A stretch of DNA of 64,000 nucleotides from Micromonospora ferruginea (GTDB taxonomy: Bacteria; Actinomycetota; Actinomycetes; Mycobacteriales; Micromonosporaceae). The DNA is taken from the NCBI RefSeq assembly GCF_013694245.2, contig NZ_CP059322.2:4843001-4907000 (forward strand). Reading direction: 5' to 3'. The notes under the pieces were generated by a model. It saw only the letters and a program-made list of their open reading frames with translations. It was not told the origin of the DNA and ran no database searches. Made by a program: the position numbers and the translations under genes. Positions 29,458 through 38,110 of the stretch are shown one piece after another; within the stretch, counting starts at the first letter, position 1; every line of letters starts with the position of its first letter.

Positions 29458-30162
29458 TCAGCGGGTGGCGGCGTTGGCGACCAGGGTCTCGGCCACCTCG
29501 CGGACCTTGCAGTTGGTGTCCTGGGAGAGCTTCGACAGCAACGCGAACGCCTCGTCGGCCGAGCACCGCCGCTCACCCATGACGATGCCCTTGGCCTGCT
29601 CGATCACCGCCCGGCTGCGCATCGCCTCCTGCATCTGCCGGGCCACCGTGGCGGCGTTGTCGTAGAGGTGCGCGTTGGCCAGCGCGACGGCGGCGTACGC
29701 GGCGAAGTTCTCCGCCGCCCGGACGGCCTCGGTGTCGAACGCGTGCGCGGACATGCCGTACAGGTTGAGCGCGCCGGTGACCGCCTCCTGGATCGGCAGC
29801 CCGATCGACAGGGCGCTGCCGACCCCCGCCGCCCGAGCGTGCGCGGCCCACTCCGGCCAGCGCTCCTCCACCGCCGTGTCCGGCAGCGAGATGCTGGCCG
29901 CGCTCGCCGCGGCGTCCAGGCAGGGACCGCGCTCGTGCCGGTACTGTCGCTCGTCGAGTTCCCGGGCCAGGTCGCTGGTGCACGCGGCGCTGGAGTTGTG
30001 ACCGTCCCGGGCGAGCGTGACGGTCACGTGCGCGCTGCCCGGAACGGTCCGGTTCGCCAGCTCGGCGACACGCCGCAGGACGTCCTCCAGGCTCGTCTCG
30101 TCGAGCCGGATCCGGCTCAGCTCGGCGAGCGCCTCACCCGGGTCCGTGCTCGGGGCTGCCAT
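29458..30162 (-). CDS. GAF-ANTAR transcription antitermination protein (paralogue 1)
   Basis: 234 aa from ATG at 30160-30162, with AAGGAG six bases upstream. A GAF sensor domain (about 25-160; RGPCLDAAASAASISLPD, WPEWAAHARAAGVGSALSIGLPI) is followed by a three-helix ANTAR domain (170-228; SRAVIEQAKGIVMGERRC, SADEAFALLSKLSQDTN). ANTAR domains bind paired hairpins in nascent RNA and prevent termination. It is closely similar to the protein at 30991-31701, with the STAS gene between them on the other strand. The ligand of the GAF domain is unknown. Confidence 0.9.
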   Translation of the reverse strand: MAAPSTDPGEALAELSRIRLDETSLEDVLRRVAELANRTVPGSAHVTVTLARDGHNSSAACTSDLARELDERQYRHERGPCLDAAASAASISLPDTAVEERWPEWAAHARAAGVGSALSIGLPIQEAVTGALNLYGMSAHAFDTEAVRAAENFAAYAAVALANAHLYDNAATVARQMQEAMRSRAVIEQAKGIVMGERRCSADEAFALLSKLSQDTNCKVREVAETLVANAATR

Positions 30163-30372
30163 CAGCGCTCCTTCGCCGGCCGGTGGTCGGGACGGTCGGG
30201 CACCGCCCAACCTACCCACCGGTGGGACCGGGGGCACGGGAACGCGAGGTGCGACGACGATCGGAGCGACGTACTGTCGAGGCACGGGTCAAGACATGTG
30301 CCCACCACCCGCTCCCGGCCAGCCTCGTTCCCGGCCGCTGAGCGTCCGCCGAATCATCGGGTGGGAGGTGCC

Positions 30373-30819
30373 ATGTCGGGGGAGTTGCCGGGCTTCGGCC
30401 GTCATCACGTGCCGACCGCGTCCGGGTCGTTCCGGCCGGACGAGCCGATCATGTCGCTGAGCTGTGCGGTCCGGGGCGACGTGACCAGGGTCTCGGTCGC
30501 CGGCGAGGTCGACCTCAGCAACGCCCACCTGCTGGTGGAGCTGCTGGAGAACGTCGCCGTCCAGGGGCCGCTGGTGGCGGTGGACCTCTCGAAGGTCACG
30601 TTCTTCGGCGCGCACGGCATCGACGCGCTGATGCGGATCCGGAACCTGATGGCCGAGCGGGGTGGACGGTTGACCCTCTGCTATCCGTCCCCGGTGGTCC
30701 GCCGCGTCCTCGGCGTGACCGGCACGTTCTCCGGGTTCGAGGTCGTCGAACGGACATCGGTTCCCGCGGTCGACCGGGTGACGGCACGTCGAGTCGTCCG
30801 GTCCCCCGCCGGGTCGTAG
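30373..30819 (+). CDS. STAS-domain protein (anti-sigma-factor-antagonist-like), lacking the phospho-serine
   Basis: 148 aa from ATG 30373 with GGGAGG four bases upstream. The STAS fold covers about 28-130 (SCAVRGDVTRVSVAGEVDLSNA, LVAVDLSKVTFFGAHGIDALMRI). In classical anti-anti-sigma proteins the phosphorylated residue lies in a D-S-S-G-type sequence; here the same place reads GAHG (79-82), so kinase control by phosphorylation looks impossible. It may be constitutively active or a scaffold. Divergent from one GAF-ANTAR gene and upstream of the other; an RsbW-like kinase gene is at 33197. Confidence 0.82.
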   Translation: MSGELPGFGRHHVPTASGSFRPDEPIMSLSCAVRGDVTRVSVAGEVDLSNAHLLVELLENVAVQGPLVAVDLSKVTFFGAHGIDALMRIRNLMAERGGRLTLCYPSPVVRRVLGVTGTFSGFEVVERTSVPAVDRVTARRVVRSPAGS

Positions 30820-30833
30820 AGTTGTTCCGTAAC

Positions 30834-30855
30834 TGACGTCCCGTCCGGGACGTCA
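30834..30855. promoter_or_regulatory. 22-bp palindrome downstream of the STAS gene
   Basis: The arms TGACGTCCCG (30834-30843) and CGGGACGTCA (30846-30855) pair perfectly around TC. It lies 14 nt past the STAS stop and about 135 nt before the second GAF-ANTAR gene. It can be a terminator hairpin or a dimeric protein-binding site; the absence of a T-run leaves this open. Confidence 0.45.
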
Positions 30856-30990
30856 CGAACGAGCGTCAAGAAGCGGCGCGTGTCCCGATCCGTCGGATCG
30901 GACAGCGGTCCGCGACCGCGGGCCGTCCCCCGCCACCCGCCGTCCCACCCCCCTGGGGCGACGGCGCTTCGCACAAGGACGTCACAGCTC

Positions 30991-31701
30991 ATGCCGCAGG
31001 CCCACCCCGACCTCGCCGCAGCCTTGATCAGACTCGGCCGGATCAAGTACGACGAGGTCGACCTCGACGTGGTGTTGTCGACCATCGCGCAGGTCGCCAA
31101 GGACACGATCCGCGGCGCCGCCGAGGTCTCGGTCACCCTGGTCCAGGGCGCCGAGGCGCACACCGCCGCGCACACCGGCGACCTGGCCCTGACCCTCGAC
31201 GAGTGGCAGTACGAGCAGGGCCGCGGCCCGTGCCTGGACGCCGCGACCACCGGCACCGCCATGCTGGTGCCGGACATGTCGGCGGAGAGCCGCTGGCCGG
31301 AGTGGGCCACCCGGGCCCATAAGGCGGGCGCGGCCAGTTCCCTGTCGATCGGGCTGCCCATCCAGGAGGCGATGGTCGGCGCGCTCAACATCTATGCCGC
31401 CGAGCCGCGGGCCCTCGACGCCCAGGTCGAACTCGCGCAGACCCTGGCCGGCTACGGCGCCATCGCGCTGGCCAACGTCCACCTCTACGAGAGCACCGCC
31501 ACGCTGGCGCAGCAGATGCAGGAGGCGATGCAGAGCCGGGCGGTGATCGAGCAGGCCAAAGGCATCATCATGGGCCAGCGCCGCTGCTCGGCCGAGGAGG
31601 CGTTCACCATCCTCGCCCGGGTGTCGCAGGACTCCAACCGGAAGTTGCGGGAGGTCGCCGAGTCACTCGTCGACCGCGCCGTGAGCGGCGGTCGGGAGTG
31701 A
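30991..31701 (+). CDS. GAF-ANTAR transcription antitermination protein (paralogue 2)
   Basis: 236 aa from ATG 30991. The GAF domain is at about 25-160 (RGPCLDAATTGTAMLVPD, AASSLSIGLPIQEAMVGALNIY) and the ANTAR domain at 172-230 (SRAVIEQAKGIIMGQRRC, SAEEAFTILARVSQDSN). Similarity to the protein at 29458 runs through both domains, so this is a local duplication now in inverted orientation around the STAS gene. Like its paralogue it probably acts on nascent RNA. The 171-bp leader contains the palindrome at 30834 and further GC-rich inverted sequences. Confidence 0.9.
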   Translation: MPQAHPDLAAALIRLGRIKYDEVDLDVVLSTIAQVAKDTIRGAAEVSVTLVQGAEAHTAAHTGDLALTLDEWQYEQGRGPCLDAATTGTAMLVPDMSAESRWPEWATRAHKAGAASSLSIGLPIQEAMVGALNIYAAEPRALDAQVELAQTLAGYGAIALANVHLYESTATLAQQMQEAMQSRAVIEQAKGIIMGQRRCSAEEAFTILARVSQDSNRKLREVAESLVDRAVSGGRE

Positions 31702-31715
31702 CCGCCGGGCCGGGT

Positions 31716-31934
31716 TCAGCGGGGCATCTCCCGCCAGCCGGTGCCGCTCGACCGCCAGGCGCCGGCGAGGATGCTCGCCGAGACGCGGCTCGGGCACTGC
31801 TGGACCTTGGACCGGCCGGCGGCGCCGCCGATCTGGGCCTGAACCTGCCACTGCTGCCCGTCGGTGCAGATGTAGACGTCGCGGCGCCCGCGAGGGATGC
31901 TGACGCCGTTCCACCAGTGTTCCTCCACGACCAT
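31716..31934 (-). CDS. Conserved-looking hypothetical protein (72 aa)
   Basis: 72 aa from ATG at 31932-31934; a longer frame to 31997 has an unlikely start. The sequence (VVEEHWWNGVSIPRGRRDVYICTD then GQQWQVQAQIGG) is Trp- and charge-rich, with no membrane segment or signal. Two Cys are present. I do not recognise a family. Third-position GC bias and the absence of an alternative gene support coding. It is convergent with the GAF-ANTAR gene (14 bp apart) and downstream of the esterase gene on the same strand. Confidence 0.6.
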   Translation of the reverse strand: MVVEEHWWNGVSIPRGRRDVYICTDGQQWQVQAQIGGAAGRSKVQQCPSRVSASILAGAWRSSGTGWREMPR

Positions 31935-32001
31935 GCGGTGACCGTACCCCAGGCGACCCGGTCCGGCCCAGACCCGCAGGTCGGGCCGGGCCCCCACGGG
32001 G

Positions 32002-33036
32002 TCAGCCGTCCAGCCGGCGGACCATGTTCATGATGGTCTCGACCTGGGCGCCGCCCTTGATCGGATAGTTGGTGAAGCCGAGGTAGCCCCACCAGTCCCA
32101 GCAGCCGTTCGGGTTGACCCCGCTGGCGGTGGCCTGCGGATAGAGCACGATCAGCCGGTTGGTGTCGGCGTACTGGTTGAGGTTGGCCCGGTCGACGAAC
32201 GCGGTGCCGACCTTCGCGTACCCCTGGGCGCAGCCGTGCAGGGCGACCAGCAGCCGGCAGGTGGTGCCGGCTGCGCAGGCGCTCGGCACGTACGCGAAGC
32301 CGTTGGCGTCCATGCTCAGCCCGTTGGCCCAGCCGTTGACCGCGAAGCTGTCCTGGCTGAATCGGATCAGGGTGCCGGTCAGCGGGCCGGTGTTCGGCGC
32401 GGCGACCGGGCCGAGCAGGTGCCCGAGGAACGCGCCCTGCGGGTCGGTGCCGCAGTCGGCGAGGTACGGCGAGGCGGTGGCGGTGCAGCCGACCGTGCCG
32501 TAGGGGGTGACCCACGAGTGTCCGGCCGCGCTGCCGGAGTCGTAGCGGACCCGCGCGCCGAAGTCCTGGTAGTACCGCACCAGGTCGTCGGTGACCGATT
32601 TCTTCACCGTCGCGTCGTTGTTGCCGTGGTAGACGTAGACCGGCTGGCCGGAGAGGTTGCCGGTGCCGTCGATCCAGCCGTACCCGGCCCAGGTGCGGGT
32701 GTACGCCTCCAGGTTGCCCAGGTAGGTGGGGTAGATGTTGTCGCCGCAGCCGTAGAGCGCCTGCGGGACGCTGTTCTGCGCGCAGTAGTACGGCCCGGCC
32801 GCGAAGATCGCCGCGCCCCGGATCCGGGACGAGTAGGCGACCTGGAGCTGGGTGGCCAGGTAGCCGCCGGAGGAGACCCCGGCGACGTAGACGGCGGAGA
32901 CCGGGTACGCACGCAGCGTGCCGGCGACCGGCGGCTTGGTGGCGGGCGTGCTCGCGGCCCGGGCGGCGACCCCGCCGGGCAGGATCAGCAGGAACGCGGC
33001 GGCGAGGGCGGTGACGGCTTTCCACGGTGTGGTCAT
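32002..33036 (-). CDS. Secreted PHB-depolymerase-type esterase (type 2 catalytic order)
   Basis: 344 aa from ATG at 33034-33036, with GGGAG upstream. The signal peptide ends near AARAA (27). The catalytic elements appear as lipase box Ser55 (GVSSG), Asp141 (HGNND), His173 (AAGHSW) and then the oxyanion His267 (ALHGCAQGY). This circularly permuted order, with the oxyanion hole last, defines type 2 catalytic domains of extracellular short-chain polyhydroxyalkanoate depolymerases. There is no linker or substrate-binding domain, so soluble oligomers or plant esters are possible substrates. Several Cys suggest disulfides. Confidence 0.85.
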   Translation of the reverse strand: MTTPWKAVTALAAAFLLILPGGVAARAASTPATKPPVAGTLRAYPVSAVYVAGVSSGGYLATQLQVAYSSRIRGAAIFAAGPYYCAQNSVPQALYGCGDNIYPTYLGNLEAYTRTWAGYGWIDGTGNLSGQPVYVYHGNNDATVKKSVTDDLVRYYQDFGARVRYDSGSAAGHSWVTPYGTVGCTATASPYLADCGTDPQGAFLGHLLGPVAAPNTGPLTGTLIRFSQDSFAVNGWANGLSMDANGFAYVPSACAAGTTCRLLVALHGCAQGYAKVGTAFVDRANLNQYADTNRLIVLYPQATASGVNPNGCWDWWGYLGFTNYPIKGGAQVETIMNMVRRLDG

Positions 33037-33196
33037 GGCGTTCTCCCGTCGGAGCGCCGGCGGGACGGCCGGCGTGCCGGCACCGTAGCGTGACATCGAC
33101 CACAGCAGATATCCGTGCGGTCGACACGTCACCGGTCACCGCGGTGTGGCCCACCCACCGGGCTTAGCCGATCGCTACGGAGGGTAAAGGCAGATC

Positions 33197-33622
33197 ATGG
33201 GACAGTTGCGCACCTCGCCGCCACCGCCACAGGCCACCGAGCTGGAGCGGTGGGTGCTCGACACTCCCGAGGAGCTGCGTGACGTGCGGGCCTCGCTGCG
33301 CGACGCGCTGAACCGGCACGGGCTGGTGCAGGGCGAGGACCTGGACGAGGTGCCGCACATGGTGCTGCTGGTCGCCACCGAGCTGTCCAGCAACGCGCTG
33401 CGGCACGGTCGCCCGCCCACCATCGTCACGCTGCTGGCCACCGACGACCGGTTCCTGCTCGACGTGGCCGACCACGACGTCAGCTCGGTGCCGGAGCTGA
33501 CCGACGTCCGCCCGATGGAATCGGGCGGACGCGGCCTGTTCCTGGCCCAGTCGATCTCGCTTGACGTCGGCTGGTACGCGACCGAGACCACCAAGCACAT
33601 CTGGGCGGCGTTCTCCCGGTAG
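33197..33622 (+). CDS. RsbW/SpoIIAB-like anti-sigma serine kinase (HATPase_c_2)
   Basis: 141 aa from ATG 33197. A single GHKL ATPase domain: N-box TELSSNALRHGRPP, nucleotide-binding DHDVSSVPELTDVRP and Gly-rich lid ESGGRGLFLAQSIS. Proteins of this kind bind and inhibit sigma factors and phosphorylate STAS antagonists. The STAS gene at 30373 is close but lacks the target Ser, so they may not be partners. Monocistronic, convergent with the aldo/keto reductase 3 bp away. Confidence 0.88.
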   Translation: MGQLRTSPPPPQATELERWVLDTPEELRDVRASLRDALNRHGLVQGEDLDEVPHMVLLVATELSSNALRHGRPPTIVTLLATDDRFLLDVADHDVSSVPELTDVRPMESGGRGLFLAQSISLDVGWYATETTKHIWAAFSR

Positions 33623-33625
33623 GCC

Positions 33626-34603
33626 TCAGAAACCGGACACCGGGTGCGGAACGTACGGCGCCTCCAGCTCCGCCACCTCGGCGTCGGTCAACTCCAGCTC
33701 CAGCCCGGCGACCGCGTCGGTCAGGTGGTGCGGCTTCGTCGCGCCGACGATCGGCGCGGTCACCGCCGGGTGGCGCGCCACCCAGGCCAGCGCCACCTGC
33801 GCGCGCGGCACGCCCCGCTGCCCGGCCACCCGGCCCACCGCGTCGACCACCGCCCGGTCGTGCTCCTCGGTCCGCGCGTAGAGCGTGCGGCCGAACTCGT
33901 CGCTGTCCGTCCGCGCGGTCCGCTCCCCCGGATCCCGGGTCAGCAGGCCCCGGGCCAGCGGGCTCCACGGGATCACCGCGACGCCCTGGTCGAGGCAGAG
34001 CGGCAGCATCTCCCGCTCCTCCTCCCGGTAGAGCAGGTTGTAGTGGTTCTGCATGGAGGCGAACCGGGTCCAGCCGTGTCGCTCGGCGACCCAGAGCGCC
34101 TTGGCGAACTGCCACGCGTACATCGACGAGGCGCCGAGGTAGCGGACCTTGCCGGCCCGGACCAGGTCGTGCAGCGCCTCCATGGTCTCCTCGATCGGGG
34201 TGACCGGGTCGAGACGGTGGATCTGGTAGAGGTCGACGTAGTCGGTGCCGAGCCGGCGCAGGCTCGCGTCGATCTCACTCATGATGTGCTTGCGGGACAG
34301 GCCGCCCCGGTTCGGGCCCGCGCCCATCCGGCCGTGCACCTTGGTCGCGATCACCACGTCGTCGCGGTCGGCGAAGTCCTTCAGCGCCCGGCCGACGATC
34401 TCCTCGCTGGTGCCGTCGGAGTAGACGTTTGCGGTGTCGAAGAAGTTCACCCCCAGCTCCAGCGCCTGCCGGATGAAGGGGCGGGCGGCGTCCTCCGGCA
34501 GCGACCAGGGGTGCGTGCCCCGCCCCGGCTCGCCGTAGCTCATGCAACCCAGGCAGAGCCGGGACACCTGAAGACCGGTGAAACCGAACGTCACGTAGTC
34601 CAT
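33626..34603 (-). CDS. Aldo/keto reductase
   Basis: 325 aa, full-length (beta/alpha)8 NADPH-dependent reductase. Visible are the catalytic residues in FFDTANVYSDGTSEEIVGRAL (Asp and Tyr), Lys in VVIATKVHG and His in DLYQIHRLD, and the cofactor site near the C-terminus (TAPIVGATKPHHLTDAV). The GVNFFDTA and YLGASSMYAWQ features place it near the YajO/Tas-like group. Substrate aldehydes cannot be predicted. No obvious operon partner. Confidence 0.92.
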   Translation of the reverse strand: MDYVTFGFTGLQVSRLCLGCMSYGEPGRGTHPWSLPEDAARPFIRQALELGVNFFDTANVYSDGTSEEIVGRALKDFADRDDVVIATKVHGRMGAGPNRGGLSRKHIMSEIDASLRRLGTDYVDLYQIHRLDPVTPIEETMEALHDLVRAGKVRYLGASSMYAWQFAKALWVAERHGWTRFASMQNHYNLLYREEEREMLPLCLDQGVAVIPWSPLARGLLTRDPGERTARTDSDEFGRTLYARTEEHDRAVVDAVGRVAGQRGVPRAQVALAWVARHPAVTAPIVGATKPHHLTDAVAGLELELTDAEVAELEAPYVPHPVSGF

Positions 34604-34649
34604 GCGTCCATCTCACCACCGGTCGGCGGGAGCCGCAGTCCCGGCGGGG

Positions 34650-35141
34650 TCAGTCGCCGTGCTCCGCGGTGGCCGCCGGGACGTCGCCCCAGACCGCCTT
34701 CGCGCCGGAGTCGCCCACCCGGTAGACCTGCACCAGGTTCGCCGCGGCCACCACCACCGCGAACACGGCCACCACCACGCCCAGCGCGCCCGGCCCGGAC
34801 CGGGTCCCGTCGCCGGCCGGCCGCTCCGCGCGCCGGTGCAGCCAGACCAGCGCGACCGCGACGACGAGCAGCGGCAGCGCGAACCAGATCAACTGGTCGC
34901 CCAGCTCGGCGTGCCGGCCCGGGTCGCCGACCCGGTGCTCCAGGCTCTCCCCGCTCTCGGTGGCGAGCGGGATCGCGGCGGTGGCCAGCGCGGCGACCAG
35001 CACCACCAGCCAGCCGAAGCGCCCCCGCCACACGGGTCGCACGGCCAGCGCCACCACGCCCAGCGCGGCCAGCGGCAGCAGCACCACCACGGCGTGCACC
35101 ACCAGCGGGTGCAGCGGCAATCCGTTCACGGAGTCAGGCAC
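34650..35141 (-). CDS. DUF2231 membrane protein
   Basis: 163 aa from GTG at 35139-35141, with GAGGAG six bases upstream. Four hydrophobic helices; the first follows the signature LPLHPLVVHAVVVLLPLA, typical of DUF2231. A charged loop (ATESGESLEHRVGDPGRHAELGDQ) lies between helices 2 and 3. His residues in the HPLVVH and HAELG segments suggest haem or metal binding, but that is not established. Sits downstream of a two-component system on the same strand, with about 100 bp between. Confidence 0.8.
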   Translation of the reverse strand: MPDSVNGLPLHPLVVHAVVVLLPLAALGVVALAVRPVWRGRFGWLVVLVAALATAAIPLATESGESLEHRVGDPGRHAELGDQLIWFALPLLVVAVALVWLHRRAERPAGDGTRSGPGALGVVVAVFAVVVAAANLVQVYRVGDSGAKAVWGDVPAATAEHGD

Positions 35142-35239
35142 GTCGATCTCCTCGGCGTCGGGTCCGGTCCGGCCCCACAGTGCCCCGCGTTTCTTGCGAA
35201 GTTCTTGCGCCCGACCGCGCCCGAGGTGCGCCGGTCCCC

Positions 35240-36430
35240 TCAGGCGGACGGCAGCAGCAGGGTGAAGGTGGCGCCGCGCCCCGGCGCGCCGGTCACCTCG
35301 ACGGCGCCCCGGTGCGCCCCCGCCACGTGCTGCACCAGGGCGAGACCGAGGCCGAACCGGCGGCCCGCCCCGGACGTGCCGTGCGCGAACCGGGCGAAGA
35401 GCCGGTCCGCCTCCGCCGGGTCCAGACCGACCCCGTCGTCGGCGACCTCGGCGGCCACCCGCCCGTCCCGGCGGGCCACGGTGACGGTGACGTGGCCGCC
35501 CGCCGGCACGTGCCCGACCGCGTTGTCCACCAGCGCCGTCAACGCCCGGCGCAGGGCCGCCCGGGCGCCCCGGACCGGCGCCGGACCACCGGTCACCCAC
35601 CGCAGCTCGACCTGCCGCTCGGCGGCGTACGCGGACATGCTCGCCACCACCTCGCCGGCCACCTCGGCCAGGTCCACCTCGGTGTCCGGCAGCGGCTGGT
35701 GCTCGGCGGCGGCCGACACCAGCAGGTCCTCGACCACCTCGCCGAGCGCCCGGGTGTCCGCGACGAGCTGGTCGAGCTGCCCGGCCAGCCGGTCCGCCGG
35801 CTGCTCTCGGGCACGCCGGGCCAGCAGTTGCGCCCGGGTGTGCAGCACGGTCAGCGGGGCCCGCAGCTCGTGCGAGGCGTCCGCCACGAACCGGCGCTGC
35901 ATGCCCAGCGCGGTGGCCAGCGGGGCGACCGCCCGCCGGGCCAGCAGCGTCGCCGTGACCAGCGCGCCGGCCAGCCCGGCCAGCTCGGCGACGAGCAGCG
36001 CCAGACCGAGCTGGCCCTGCCGCCGGTGCAGCGGGGCCAGGTCGGCGGCGACCGCCCAGCGGGTGCCGTCCGGCCGCTGCTCCACCGCCAGCCGGACCGG
36101 CCGGTCCTCGCCGGCCGTCGCGTCGCGGCGGCCCGGGGTGCGGCGTACCGCCCGGTCGAGCACCCGGGTCAGCTCCGGCGACGCACCAGGGGTCACCTCG
36201 ACGACCGGGTCGCCGGGGCGCAGCCGGGCCAGGAACTGACCCGGTGGTGGGTCGTCCACGTCCTCGGCCGCGGCCAGCACCCGGCTCAGCTCGCCGTCCA
36301 GCGCCCGCGACTCCTGCCGGCTGGTCAGCGCGTACATCAGCGCGCCCACCAGCAGCAGGACCAGCCCGATCGCGCCGGCGGTCTGCGCCACGCTGCGCCG
36401 CCGGGCGCGGGTGAGCCTCGCCTCGTCCAC
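35240..36430 (-). CDS. OmpR-linked membrane sensor histidine kinase
   Basis: 396 aa from GTG at 36428-36430. Two membrane helices (about 15-38 and 140-165) bracket an extracytoplasmic sensor loop of about 100 residues. The HisKA domain has its phospho-acceptor in VADASHELRAPLTVLHTRAQ, and the ATPase domain shows NAVGHVPAGG, ADDGVGLDP and RRFGLGLALVQHVAGAH. There is no clear HAMP domain. The response-regulator gene ends 2 bp upstream, so they form one operon. The signal is unknown. Confidence 0.93.
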   Translation of the reverse strand: MDEARLTRARRRSVAQTAGAIGLVLLLVGALMYALTSRQESRALDGELSRVLAAAEDVDDPPPGQFLARLRPGDPVVEVTPGASPELTRVLDRAVRRTPGRRDATAGEDRPVRLAVEQRPDGTRWAVAADLAPLHRRQGQLGLALLVAELAGLAGALVTATLLARRAVAPLATALGMQRRFVADASHELRAPLTVLHTRAQLLARRAREQPADRLAGQLDQLVADTRALGEVVEDLLVSAAAEHQPLPDTEVDLAEVAGEVVASMSAYAAERQVELRWVTGGPAPVRGARAALRRALTALVDNAVGHVPAGGHVTVTVARRDGRVAAEVADDGVGLDPAEADRLFARFAHGTSGAGRRFGLGLALVQHVAGAHRGAVEVTGAPGRGATFTLLLPSA

Positions 36431-36432
36431 GC

Positions 36433-37095
36433 TCAGCCGGCCCCGAGCCGGTAGCCCAGCCCGTGCACCGTGCGGACCGCGTCCCGGCCGAGCTTGCGGC
36501 GCAGGTGGTGGACGCAGGCGTCGACCGTGCCCGGCGCGTCGGCCCGGTCGAACGCCGTGCTCAGCAGCTCGGCCCGGGTGAAGACCTTGCGGGGCCGGCC
36601 GGCGAGCGCGTGCAGCACGGCGAACTCGCGGGCGGAGAGCGGGATCTCCTCGGTGCCGTCGACCACCCGGCGGTTGCCCACGTCGAGCCGGCGACGGCCC
36701 AGCGGCAACCAGCCCGCCGCGTCCGGGTGCCGGCGGCGCAACGCCCGGAGCCGGGCCGTCAGCTCCGCCACCTCGAACGGCTTGACCAGGTAGTCCTCCG
36801 CCCCGGCGTCCAGCCCCGCCACCCGGTCCGCCACCGCGCCGCGGGCGGTGAGCAGCAGCACCGGGCAGGTGACGCCGTGCGCCCGCGCCCGGGCGACCAG
36901 CTCCAGGCCGTCCAGCGCGGGCAGCCCCCGGTCGACCACCATCACCTGGTAGTCCCGGGTCAGCGCGCGGTGCAGGCCGAGGTGCCCGTCGCCGGCCACC
37001 TCGACCTCGTACCCCTCGTCGGCGAGCAGGTCGGCGAGGAGACCGGACAGGGCGCGGTCGTCCTCGACGAGCAGCAGGCGGGGGCGGTTCTCCAC
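36433..37095 (-). CDS. OmpR-type response regulator
   Basis: 220 aa. Receiver domain with acidic pocket (VEDD), phospho-acceptor in VMVVDRGLPALDG and Lys in DYLVKPFEVAEL. The winged-helix effector domain (LSAREFAVLHALAGRPRKVFTRAELLSTAF, HHLRRKLG, VHGLGYRLG) follows. First gene of the pair with the kinase at 35240-36430. The region upstream (37096-37126) is very short, and the DUF3152 gene on the same strand ends there, so co-transcription with it is possible. Confidence 0.94.
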   Translation of the reverse strand: MENRPRLLLVEDDRALSGLLADLLADEGYEVEVAGDGHLGLHRALTRDYQVMVVDRGLPALDGLELVARARAHGVTCPVLLLTARGAVADRVAGLDAGAEDYLVKPFEVAELTARLRALRRRHPDAAGWLPLGRRRLDVGNRRVVDGTEEIPLSAREFAVLHALAGRPRKVFTRAELLSTAFDRADAPGTVDACVHHLRRKLGRDAVRTVHGLGYRLGAG

Positions 37096-37126
37096 CGGCC
37101 CAGTATCTATCCGCCGGCCCGGCGGC

Positions 37127-37969
37127 TCAGTGGTCCCCGGCCGGGATCGGGTCGTCGTACTGGCCGGACGGGCCGGCCAGTGGCTCGCCGCCGACCAGCG
37201 GCCAGGCGTTCGGCGCGCAGCCGTGCAGGCCGAGCGTCTGCTGCACCATCACCGGGGCCGGGCCACCGGACCGGGGGCAGCGCTCGTGGCCCCGGCCCAG
37301 CCGGTGGCCCACCTCGTGGTTGAGCAGGTACTGCCGGTAGAGGTCCAGGTCGGGCACGTGCGGCACCCCGTAGACCCAGCGGGCCATGTTGATCACGACC
37401 CGGTCGCCGTTGCGGCAGGAGGTGTAGCGGTCGCTCGGGTCGTCGCACAGCTCGCCCCGGGTCACCGGCGTGGTCAGCAGCACGGTGAAGTCGGCCGGGC
37501 CGTCCCGGCCCACCCGTTGCAGCCGCCACCGGCCGTCGCCGGTCCACCCCCGCCGGTCGGCGAGCGTCGCCGCGACCTCCCGGGCGAAGCGCTCGACGTC
37601 CAGGTTGCGAATGCCGTCCTCCACCGCGACCCGGTACCGCAGCAGCTCGCCGGAGCGTCCGGCCACCGCGCCGACCGTGTCGGCGGTCCGGAAACCGCCC
37701 CCGCCCCGGGCCGGGTAGCTGATGCCGGGCGGCACCCGGCCGGCCACCGGGACCGGTGTCGGGGCGGCCGTCGCCGCCGGGCGCGCGGACGGCACCGCCG
37801 CCGGCACGGTCCGCTCCACCCGGGCCGAGGCCAGCAGGTCCGGGTGGCGGCGCACCACGTACCCACCGCCGGCCGTGAGGCCGGTCACGACGAGCACCGC
37901 CACCAGCGCGCGGACCCCGGCCCGCGACCTCCGTCGCCGCCGATGCACGCCCCGGTCCCGCCCGCCCAC
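37127..37969 (-). CDS. DUF3152 secreted or membrane-anchored zinc-metalloprotease-like protein
   Basis: 280 aa. A basic N-terminus (RRRRRSR) precedes one membrane helix (20-37), a Pro/Ala linker and a C-terminal domain from about 80. The zinc motif HEVGHRLGRGHE (His218, Glu219, His222, His228) is complete, as in metzincin-like proteases. Four Cys (175, 185, 232 and 255) may form disulfides. DUF3152 proteins are common in actinobacteria; a proteolytic role is predicted from the motif but, to my knowledge, untested. Activity would be extracytoplasmic. Confidence 0.85.
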   Translation of the reverse strand: MGGRDRGVHRRRRRSRAGVRALVAVLVVTGLTAGGGYVVRRHPDLLASARVERTVPAAVPSARPAATAAPTPVPVAGRVPPGISYPARGGGGFRTADTVGAVAGRSGELLRYRVAVEDGIRNLDVERFAREVAATLADRRGWTGDGRWRLQRVGRDGPADFTVLLTTPVTRGELCDDPSDRYTSCRNGDRVVINMARWVYGVPHVPDLDLYRQYLLNHEVGHRLGRGHERCPRSGGPAPVMVQQTLGLHGCAPNAWPLVGGEPLAGPSGQYDDPIPAGDH

Positions 37970-38110
37970 GTCGCTCTCCGTCCGTCGCCCCGCCCGTGCT
38001 CCCGCAGGAGAGTACGGACGCCGGGGCCGGTCGGTTGAACCCGCGGGCCGGGTACCGTCGGGTACGGGGTGGGCGACCTGCCGCCTGTCGGAGTCCAGGG
38101 AGAGCCACCC

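Noticed and set aside
33644..36454. A 936-codon plus-strand frame over the aldo/keto reductase, DUF2231 and kinase genes
   Set aside because: It is a shadow of three clear minus-strand genes; no motif is present.
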